A DNA stretch of 20,391 nucleotides, taken from the IMG/VR virus record IMGVR_UViG_3300020470_002585, positions 1 through 20,391 of that record, one strand, 5' to 3'. Shown piece by piece: positions 7,350 to 19,300 of this stretch. Origin of the DNA: a virus. The notes below the pieces were generated by a model. It searched no databases. It had not been told where the DNA came from and saw only the letters and a program-made list of their open reading frames with translations. Each line of letters begins with the position of its first letter. The stretch's first letter is position 1. The position numbers and the translations under genes are program-made.

Positions 7350-10300
7350 TGTCATCAAAGATGAGATTAGGTGTAAAGTCTGTGATTACAGTAGCACCTG
7401 TCTGGACGCTTAGGACTGCTGATAATGAGTAGACTGGGGTTGCTCCAGCAGCAGTAATTGCGACTCTGTATTCATCACCATCGTCTGCTTGTTGAGCAGC
7501 GTTTGTGTTATATGTTGATTGGTTAGCACCAATGATGTTGCTCCAAGTCTGTGTGCCATACTCCTTCTTCTGCCACTGATAATTCATTGTCTGATCATTA
7601 GTTACAGTAGAGACAACTGTGAATGCAGCAGTCTGACCTTGGTTAACAGTTACGTTAACTGGGTCTGTAGTGATTGCAATTGTGCCAGGAGTAATTCCTC
7701 CACCACCACCTGCTTCTCCGCCTGGGCCTTCACCTGCGAGTACGTCAAATCCACCGTTAATTGGACCACCTTCAGGAGGTGTAAAGTCATCTGGGACTAC
7801 GTTATCAACAGCGACGATAGGTGAAGTATAACCAACACCAGGTGTCTTAACATCAATACGTGTGATACCCATTAATGCTTTCAACTTACCGTCGAATCCA
7901 GAGGATGAAATAACATCCACGTTAGGACGGTCAGTATAACCATCGCCAGGATTGGTTAGGACTGCGTTAACAATTTGACCAGAGGTAATTTCTGAAATAG
8001 CATCAGCATTTCTACCCTTAACTGATCCAGTATATTCAAATGTGATTAGTGAGTTAGAAGACTCAATTAGAGCAACTTCTCTGGAGAATTCCTCACCCTC
8101 GATGTCTAGTTTATCACCAGCTTCGATTGGTGGGACAACAGTTGCTGCGATAACGTCTGCGTCAGATCCAATGTATGAGAAACCAACGAAGGTTGATCCC
8201 GCACGTGGGACTTCAGCGAAGATGATACGTGAACCAACGATCTCGTATGCGACTCCAGGTTCCTGAATAATACCGTTAAGTGAAACGATAATGTTATTCT
8301 CAGGACGGATAGTGTTAGAAGAAACACCTTCAGTTAGTGTCAAGGAGTAGAATAGTCCACCACGCTTGAGGTTGAATGAAGATCTCAATGAGTCAAACTC
8401 GAAGGAGATATCATCTAACTGACGTAATTTACCAACGTAGTATCCGATAAATTCAGATCCAATGTCAGGTGCCTCAGCAAACTGTATCTTGTCAGAGAAT
8501 GCAACATAAGAAGCATTACCACCAGGAGGTTGTAGGATACCATTAACGAATGCGAGTAAGTGACCAGCAGGATCTGGGAAGTATGCTTCACCGTTAGAAA
8601 CAGTTAAGTCAAATGTTGTCTGAGTTCCATCAAATCCTCTGAAGTAACGATCAACTCTACCTTCTAGTGTGCGAGCAGAAGAAATACCAGCACCCCATCC
8701 GAAGTCAGACTTGAGTGACATATTATCAAGGAATTGACCACTAGCAGATTGTACCCAGATAGTAGCAGTAATACCTGCTTGCTCTATAGCAACTACCTGT
8801 GCGTAAGATTGATAATCAGTAGCAGTGTAACTAGCAACACCAGCATATATGGTTGGGAAGTTAGATCCTAATTCTATCTTACCGATATTGTTACCAGCTT
8901 GTGTTAGATCAGTTAGAGGAGAACCAACACCTACAGGGTTGATATTAGCAATCCATAGTTTGTGTGGTACTGGTGGATTAGCAGTTGCATCTTCTTCCTG
9001 ATACTTAGTAACAACAGCAGTGAATCCAGGATTCTTCTGGACTGTACCTTGTAGGAGTGAAACCTCATCACCAACATTGAATGTATCAGAGAGACCAGTA
9101 TCAATGATTGCTACACCTAGATCTAATTCTAGAGTCTGTATACCATGTATCCACTGATTAAGTTGAAGTTGTGTGCCAGTAATACCCTTAATATCTAAGA
9201 TGTAATCAGTAACACTACCGTAAATAATATCACCTGGAATCCATGGTTCTTCAATTGTTTCTACATCAATTGCAATTCTACCACCTTCATTGCTTATCAA
9301 AGATCCAGACTTACTTGTGTAGTTGTCCATGTATGCTTCGATAGCACCAACCTTACTGAAGAACCAATCACCTGTAGCGAATGCTCCTTTCTTAACGTTG
9401 ATTAAGAATCTATCGGTAGGAGTGCCAACTGTATGAACTGCACCACTATCAGCACCTTCTAATATATCACCACTGCTAATAGTACCAGCGACGGTATGTA
9501 GTTTCAAGAATGATGTGCCAGTCTCAGTATCAGGTTTCAACATCTGTAAAACCTTACCGTTATTAGCGGTTGCGTTCTGGACTTGTGCTGTCTCTCCGTT
9601 TACAAATGTATCATATGTGCCTGGAGTTGTTTGTGCAGCAACTGTTGGATAATGAGTAAAGAGTTTGTAGATAATACCTTCGTTTGCATTGATAGTGCCG
9701 ATCTCAGCGTTAGCATTTGAGGTGCTACCAAAGACAACATCAGCAGCGTTAAATCCACCTTGTATTGGGCATTCTGAAGTATCAACTGGGAATGTAGCCT
9801 CAGTCCTAGGTACTCCATCTCTTCTTTCAACAGCAAATATCTGAGATCCAGAATTAGACTTATCAACTTGTAGAAGTCTAAATCGGCCATCATGGATATA
9901 CGAGGCTCCAATTTCAAACCACTCAGCAGTACCTGTTAGGACATAGAAGTATGGTTGATTAGCAAGACCTGTCAATGAATTCTCAGATGCAGGAATGTAT
10001 GTTAATACATCACCACGACGGAAGTTATTAGGACGCTCAATTCTGATTCTATACTCAGCACGATCATAACCTACATCAACTTCTGGAGTTAGACTTACTA
10101 GATCAGGATCAGTATTATAGTCAATACCCATCTCATACTTAGTAACTCTGTTTGTGCAATCTGTAGATGCTACGAATGTTACTCTTGCTTCAGTTGGATA
10201 TTGTGACATCTCTAAAGCATACTCAATTGGATTGAGTGAAGAGTCAATCATAAACTCAGCGGCTTCTTTATTCCACTCAAGTTTCTGTGGTGTTTCAATT

Positions 10301-13300
10301 GAATAAACATCATATGGATCCCATCCACTTTCCTCAAAATCAAACAATACACTCTTAGCATATTCACGAACTCTTGCAAGACAGAATAGAAGATGAGTCC
10401 TAGTTACGTTAGTAAATGCTATGAAGTTACCTTCACCATCAAACCAGTCTTGTGTCATTCTGAATGATCCAGCATTACCTTCGGTAACTAAGTCATATCT
10501 TATTGCAGCAACACAATCATTAGCGAAGTCAATCGTTAAGTTAGTAGTTGGATAATTTGTCTGAGTTTCAGCGAATGCTCTACCAGCAATTGCTTGCTTA
10601 TTGAAGAGAATCATATCAGAAATTCTCTTACTGTTATTTGTCCCACTACCAAGTGCATCAGTAAAGAGATCCATCAAAGTATCAATTGCTGATGTTACGT
10701 TATAGCAAGTACCTGTCTGGAAGTCTGCGTTACTATTGTATGGGAATGTCTTGGTTATAGTAGACAGATGATTAGTCTGGACATTTGCTGCCTTATCAAT
10801 TGTCTCGATAAAGATATCAGCTAATGTGTTAATAGCAGATGCAGTTTCTTGACATGTCTGATTCCATGTGCCGTTAGCATCTGATCCACCATTTTGACTA
10901 TCATAGGTAACAGTCTTATCTCTGATAACAACATCAGGTGTATACTTAACGGGCCAAACAATTGGCATTGTGTAAGATCTACCAGCAACATTATTAGGTT
11001 GACTAATAGCATCTGTTACCAATTGCATTAGGTTACCAATCTCAGTTTCTACACCAGATCCTTCAGTACCAGTATATTCATCGTTAACTCTACGTGCACG
11101 ATAGTAATCTAAGTCTGACCTAAGTGGATATGCATAAGACAATACTGATTGGACAGGTATTATCTTACCATCAACGTGATCTGTAACACGAGGATATGTG
11201 TGCTGAGTAGCATTACTATCCTGACTACATGTGAATGTTAATGAGTTAGTATCAATCGTAATAGCATCATCTGTGCGTAGACTATGACCAGCAACAGTCA
11301 ATGTTAACTGACCTGTAGTAGGCTCATAGTATGCATCTGTAGGTGTAAGTTGAGTGCCATCATTAACAACGTTAATTGCACCAGCAGCAGCAGTTACAAA
11401 GTTATGCTTATAGTTACCACCCTGTATTATACATCCAGAGTTTGCACTCACAAATGTATGCTGGAATGTCTTACCAGCAGGTGATACACCTACGTTAATT
11501 CTTATCTTACCATCCTGTATTCTAATACCCTTCTCAATACAAGATACAAATGTATGCTTACCCATGAAGTTGGTAGGAAGTGTATCTAACACTTGGACAT
11601 CAAATGTGTCAGTGGTTATGTTATGTACTGCCAACCATTCATTACTTGCATGATCTGTAGGTCTTGGATACAAGTGTGTCGTACGATGATTATCTAGATC
11701 ACATGTAAATCCTAAAGCATGATCTTGTATGTAAATGTAATCATTCGCTTTCCATATACCATTAGTCTTAGCAGATACAAATGCGTGTTGATAGCTACCA
11801 CCACCAATAACAGCACCAGGTATTGCACTAACGAATGTATGATCGAATAGATTAGTTGTTTCTTGAGCGATATTTACATCAACTGTAATCCAACCACTCT
11901 GTCTATGTAATGTGTTATTTCTAAATCTCTCGAATGTATGAGTGTGGTTACCACCAGCAGTGATAGCATTAGATGCAGCAGAAGCAAATCTGTGTGTATG
12001 GTCACCAGCAACAGTGGATCCTACATTAACAGTAATTGTAGAATTCTTCTTCTCTAATCCATCAGCAACAGCACTTACATATGTGTGTGCATATTCACCA
12101 TTACCTCTGATTGTTCCTCTGATAACTGCACCAGTTTCAACTCTCTCAATTGTGTGAGTTGTAGTATTAGAAGAAACACCAACGTTAACTGTATATGTGT
12201 TTGCATCTACAACAGTAAGAGTTAACCAGTCACCAGCAGCAGGGTCTTGTGCTCTAGGATAAGCATGCTCAGTTGCAAAACTATCTTCCTGACACTTGAA
12301 TACAAAACTCTCATTCATTAACTGAATCTTATCACCATTTGCAAATGGGTGAGTATTATGAGTAATTGTTAATATACCTGTTGCTGGAGCATAAGAAGCA
12401 GTTGATGGAGTGAATGCATTTTCAGATCTTACAAATTGGTGAATTGAAGTATTACTTGATTTACCAACATGTACTGTAATTGTCTTCTCAGTAGCAGAAA
12501 GAATAGGTACTGAAGTATCATAGAATGGGTCAGTAGATCTTGGATACTTATGCTCACTACCGAAGCTGTCAGCATTACACTTGAATACTAATGACTCTTC
12601 CTCAATGTATACTGCCTCATGTGCATAAGCAAGACCGTTAGTAACAGCAGACACAAATGTGTGTGGTGAAGTAACAGACTGAGGAGCAGATGCTAACACC
12701 ATTACATCAAATGTATCAGTAGTGATGTTACTTACTTCTAACCACTTATCACTTGGATAGTCAGTAGCACGTGGATATGTATGATTGTCAGTAGGATTAT
12801 CAGCATTAGCGATACCAACTTGGACTGTAATTGTTGTAGCAGTTGGGCTGGTTACTGCAAGTGCTGTGCCAGATGCAGGGTCAGTAGCACGTGGATATGC
12901 GTGGTTAGATCCATGATTATCAGCATCACAAGTGAAGGTTACACCACCGTTAACGATAGTAACTGTATCAGAAGTTGTCAAACTATGTGACCCGATTTCT
13001 AAGACTAAGAGTCCAGTATTAGGATCATATGTTGTACCAGCAGCAGCTGTGTATGTAGTAGTGCCATCATTAATAGCATTGTTAACACCACTTACAAATG
13101 TATGAGTTCCAGTAGATGCAGCACAGTTGAATGTGATGGAGTTATCGTCAAACTTAACTCTGTCTCCAATCTTCATTCCGTGTCCAGCAACAGTAGCTGT
13201 TAATACACCAGTTGTAGGATTGTAAGCAGCATCAGTAATTGTAGTTCTACCACCACCCTTAAAGTTGTGATCACCAATGGTAAGCACCATATCACCTGTA

Positions 13301-16300
13301 GTAGGTTCAAATGTTGCAGCAGAAACTAGGTAGTTAGCACGAGGTGTCTTACCAACGTTAACATCAAAGTTATTACCAGAAACATTAGAAATTTCTAACC
13401 ACTTCTCTGAAGCATAATCTGTCTCTCTTGGATAAGAATGATTAGTTGCATTATTATCCATGTCACAGGTCATTACTAGAGAATGATCAGCGATTCTTAC
13501 ATGGTCACCATTAGCAAATGGGTTGTTAGCAACTGTTAGTGTTAATACACCAGTTGTAGGATTGTATGCAGCACCAGATGCAGAATACTTAGCATGACCT
13601 ACTGCCTTGATCTCAAGAGCATGATCATGTGCTCTATCTCTCTTAGCTTTAAGTCCATTAGCAGCGAATGATTGGAAACTGTGTGTGAATGATCCACCAG
13701 CTCTAATTGATCCTCTCTTAACAGCACCAACTTTTGCTCTCTTAAATGTATGAGCAGAGGTGTTTAGAGAAGGTATGTTATCACCTAATACTTGTACTTG
13801 GAATGTATCGTTAGTTACATTCTGAAGTGTTAACCACTTATGACTTGCAGGATCACCATGTCTAGGATAAGAGTGCTCAGTAGCATGGTCATCTTTAGCA
13901 CATGTGAAGATTAATGAGTTATCTTCAAACATGATCTGCTCACCATTTGTCATACCATGAGCAGTAATAGTTACTGTCATTAATCCTGTGGTAGGACTGT
14001 ATACAACTGCGGTTGGTGTCTTACCTACAGCAGGTTTAAAGATGTGAGCATGATTAGATGCACCACTAGGTGATGAGTTAACATTAACTGTTATAGTGCT
14101 ATCAGATACAGCAGTTACAGCAATAGCATCTTGATATGCAGGGTCATCAGCAGTAGCACCACCAGTACCATTAGGACGTGGATATGCGTGATCAGTTTGA
14201 TGACTATCCTGAGCACAAGTGAATGTCATTGACAGTGGGTTAATGTAAACACTATGTGCAGTTGTAATACCGTGGTCAGGACCAACAGTAATTACCATGT
14301 TACCGTTAGAAGCGTTATACTCTACATTCTGAGGATCGAAACTCTTAAACTCAGACTTACCAACGAAGATCTTGAATTGATTAGCATCGATATACTCGAT
14401 AGGCTTCCACTTACCACTGATAGGATCAGAAGATCTAGGATAAGTCTTGTCATTGGTACTTCCGTCCATTGTGCAACGCAGTGTTATTGCATTGTCATCA
14501 ATCTTAACAAGAGATCCTTCATCTAAACCATGACCATTAGAAGTGATTGTTAAATAACCTGTTGCTCCATCATAGTCAGCACCTGTTGGAGTGAAGTTAT
14601 CAATTGTATTTCTTGGATATGCATGAGTAGTCTGATAGTTATCCTGACTACATTCCATTGTGATACCACCATCAGCAATCTCAATACTCTGTCCAACCTT
14701 AAGTGGATGAGTACCAATCTCAATTTCTAAATGACCTGTTGTTGGTGTGTAAGATGCATCTACAGGAGTATACTGGACAGCAGCAGTTGTGCCTACTTCA
14801 ATATCAAAACCATCTGTAGATACGTTAGAAATTTGTACCCACTTACCACTGATAGGATCTGTGCCTCTAGGATATGCATGGTCGCTAGATCCATCATCCA
14901 TTGCACAGGACATATCAAAAGCATAATCTTCAATCTTAATGTAGTCTCCATTTGAGAATCCATGCTTGGATACTGTTAGTGCCAATACACCTGTAGATGG
15001 TGTGTAGGTAGCAGCAGTTGGAGTATGTCTTGTTACACCGTCATCAATAATCCTAAGTGAATTATTATATGCAGGGTCAGTTGTCCTTGGATATGAATGA
15101 TTTGAAGATCCACCATCCATTGAGCAGGTGAATGTCAAAGCATCAGCAGGAAGTTTGATGCTGTCATTACCCTTCATTAGGGTAGCAACAGTTATACTTT
15201 CAGGTCTAGCAGATACGAATGTATGAGTTGTAGTATTGCTAGAAGGAATATTGAATAGGACTTGGACATCGAATGTATCCTTAGTTACATTCTTAACTAT
15301 CATCCACTCATCACTGAATGGGTCAGATGCCCTAGGATAAGCATGATTGGATTGATCACTATCCTGATCACATGTAAATGTTACAAATCCATCCTCTACC
15401 TTAATTCTGCTACCATTCTTAAGACCGTGGTTAGCAACAGTAAGTGTCATTACACCTGTTGTTGGGTTGTAACCAGCATTAGTTGGTGTAAGTTGTGCAG
15501 GAGCAACAAACTTATGAGTATAGTCACCACCAGATGCAATTGTTGCTCTAACAACAGCACCAGTAAGAGCACTTACAAATGTGTGAAGAGTTTCATTGGT
15601 TGATGGGACATTATCAAGGACATGGACATCAAATGTGTCATCAGTTACATTGTGAATAGTTAACCACTTGTTGTTTACTGGGTCACCAGATCTAGGATAT
15701 GCATGATTAGTTTGGTTAACATCCTGTAAGCATGTGAATACTAATGAGTTAGTACCAATCTTGATATTCTCTCCTTCGAGGAATCCATGATTAGGAATTG
15801 TTAGAGTCAACCAACCTGTTGTTGGATTGTAGTTAGCATCAGTTGGTGTATATGCTTCAGTTGATGGAACGAATGTATGGTTATATGCACCACCTACCTT
15901 CAGACTATTAGCTGATGCACTTATAAAGTTATGAGAAGTTGGGTGACTAATCTGACCATTACCAATATCAAGTATTATCTGACCAGTTTGTCTATGTAAT
16001 GAGAGATTCTCCCAAGAAACAAATGTATGCTCATAAACATCGTTAATACCAGACTTGCCTATATGGACAGTGAAACTACTGTTACTTACATTAGAGATAG
16101 GTAACCACTTACCAAATGTAGGATCTGTCCTTCTAGGATAAGAGTGGTTAGTAGCGTTGTTATCCTTAGTGCATTGGAATGTAACTGCATTCTCATCAAG
16201 CATTACAAAGTCATTTGCTTTCCAAACGGCATCGGTACCGATGGATATAAGTTGATGGACTGTATTGTTTGAAATAGCACCTTCACCGAAGAAGTTACCT

Positions 16301-19300
16301 ACGTTAACATCGAATGAATTACTACCAACATTAAATGCTTTCAACCACTTACCACTAGCAGGGTCAGATGGTCTTGGATATGCATGGTTACTTCCATTAC
16401 TATCTTGCTCACACTGGAAGGTAAAGTGTCCATCCTGAAGGAGTAACATATCACCATTCTTAACGTTATGACCATTAAGATCAATTCTCATGGTACCTGT
16501 AGCAGGATAGAATGTAGCACCAGTTGGTGTCATTGTGCTATGATTACCAAAGCTATTGCTCATGGTAATTGTCATAGTACCCTTAGTAGGATTATACTGA
16601 GCGTTAGTAGGACTATGATCTGTCTTACTTACTTCGTAGATAGGAATATTTGTATCGAAGAAATGATCCTTCTTGTGAGTAATGCAGTTTGCATTAGCAG
16701 ATACAAAGTTATGGATTGTAGTATTTGTAGAAGGTACTACATCTAACACTTCTACGTTAAATGTGTTAGCAGTAACATCCTGAATCATCATCCACTTACC
16801 ACTTACAGGGTCAGAAGGACGAGGATATGTATGATTACTTGCATTACCATCCTTAGCACATGTAAATGTTAAGGAGTTGTCAGCAATCTTAACGTAAGAG
16901 TATGGAAGGAATCCATGATCATCAACAGTAAATGTAAGATGTCCTAAGTTAGGATCATATGTTACATCTGTTGGTGTATGAGTTGTACCAGGTCTAGGAT
17001 ATGAATGATTAGATCCATGACTATCAGCATCACATGTCATTGTGATTGCAGCTTCATCTAACCTTACACTGTCTCCAGCATGACGTAGACAATCAACAAC
17101 AGAAGTTGAGTAAGTATGATCGTAAATACCACCACTTACAATCTGTGCTCTAGTAATACAATTACCAACAGCACTAGAGAATAGATGAGTTGTTGTATTG
17201 CTTTGAGGTATGACTGTGTTAACTGTAACATCGAATGTGTCCTCAGTTACACCATGTACCTTCAACCATGATCCAGAAGCAGGGTCACCAGGACGAGGAT
17301 AAGCATGAGTAGTCTGATGATCATCCATAGCACATGTTAATACTATGCCATAATCATCTATCTTAATCATGTCACCATTCTCTAGTTTATGACCAACGAT
17401 TGTTATTGTCATAACACCTGTAGTAGGATTATGATTAACATTTGTTGGAGTCATCCCTGTGTTAGGGACATAGGTATGGACACTCTGATCTGAGATAGCA
17501 CCGTTACCAACATTAAGAGTTATAGTTCCATCTCTCTTAGTAATTCCATTTGAAACAGCAGACTGGAATACATGTGTTGTTGTGTTAGTAGAAGGAGCAT
17601 ATGATAATACTTGTACGTCAAATGTATTAGCAGTTAAGTTACTACCTAATACACGTTGCCATCTATTTGCATATGGGTCTGATGCTCTTGGATAGGAGTG
17701 ATCAGATGATTGACCATCTTCATCACAACGGAATACTAATGAATTAAGGACAAACTTAACATCATCACCTTCTTGTAATCCATGAGGATTAGCAGTAGTG
17801 ATGGTCATTATACCTGTAGTAGGATTATATGATGTACCACCAGTAGCAGTTAAAGGAGTACCATCATATAGCACTTCTATTGCTGTGTTATAGAATGGGT
17901 CATTACCATTAGGACGTGGATAGTAGTGATTACTATTATTAGCATCTAAGAAACATGTGAAGTTAATAGATTCTGTTGCTAGTCTTACACTCTGTCCTCT
18001 TCTTAAACCATGATCACCAATAGTAGCAACTAACTGACCGTTAGAAGGAGTGAAAGTAGCAGCAGAAATTGTAAATGGTATAGCAGGTGTCCTACCTACA
18101 AATACATCGAATGAATCCTTAGAAGAATTTCTAACATCCATCCACTTACCACTCATCTGATCTGTTGCTCTAGGATAAGCATGAACTGTTGCATGGTTGT
18201 CCATTGAGCAGGTGAAACTTACTCCACCATCAGCAATCTTAACGTAGTCACCATTAGAGAAACCGTGATCAGCAACAGTCAATCTCATTAAACCAGTTTG
18301 ACCGTTATACTCACCACCAGTAATACTATGAATACTAGACTGACGTAATGTATGCTTTCTATCTGGGGTTATTACTAATTGACCATTACCAGGAGTAAAT
18401 GTTGCATTGGTTGGTGTGTATTCTACTTGTGGTGTTGTACCTACATTAACAGTAATAGAATCTGAAGTAACACCAGTGATTGCTATAGGCTCGTTATGTA
18501 CTGGATCTTTAGCTCTTGGATATGAGTGCTTAGTAGCATGGTCATCCATATCACAAGTGAATGTCAAGCTTTCTTGTGACAGTTTGATGTGTGTTCCAAC
18601 TGCTAAACTGTGTGATCCAATTGTTAATGTAAGAGCACCAGTAGTAGAGTTAAATGTAGCAGCAGTAGGTGTCCAACCTTTAACTGGAGATGGACCTACG
18701 TTAACAGTAAATGTACCACCTTCCTGATCAGACTCAATAACTTCTAACCACTTACGTGTGCAAGGATCAGTAGATCTTGGATATACATGATTAGTATAAT
18801 GATCATCCATTGAGCAAGTGAATGTCATGGAGTTTTCCATGATCTGTATCTGCTCACCTACTGTAATCTTATGTCCAGCTACTGTTAGTTTTAACTTACC
18901 AGTATATGCCTCATACTCAGCATGAGATGCTACATGAGTGGTAGCACCAACGAAACGATGCTGACCAATATTCATTTCTAAATGACCAGTATTCTGATCA
19001 TAGGTAGCATCAGAAACATCATACTCAACTTTAGGAGTCTGACCTACGTTAACTGTAAAGAGATCTTTGCTTATAACAGACTCAACTAATAACCACTGAT
19101 CACCAGCAGGATCTTTCTGTCTAGGATATCCATGCTTAGAAGAATGATTATCTTGAGCACAAGTGAATATTAGAGATCCATTTTCAATTCTTACCTGATC
19201 ACCAGTCTTAAATCCATGCTCTTCAACCTTAACTGTTAATACTCCACTATCAGGATCATATGATGAATCAGTTGCAGTATGGACTGAATGGTTTGTCATT

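Noticed and set aside
9600-9917. Minus-strand frame of 105 codons in another phase
   Set aside because: It overlaps the giant gene on the same strand and is Leu-rich without any motif; a frame shadow.
15262-15603. Plus-strand open frame of 113 codons
   Set aside because: It lies antisense inside the repeat array, with Cys/Ser/Ile-rich low-information sequence. Similar shadows recur opposite other repeat units.
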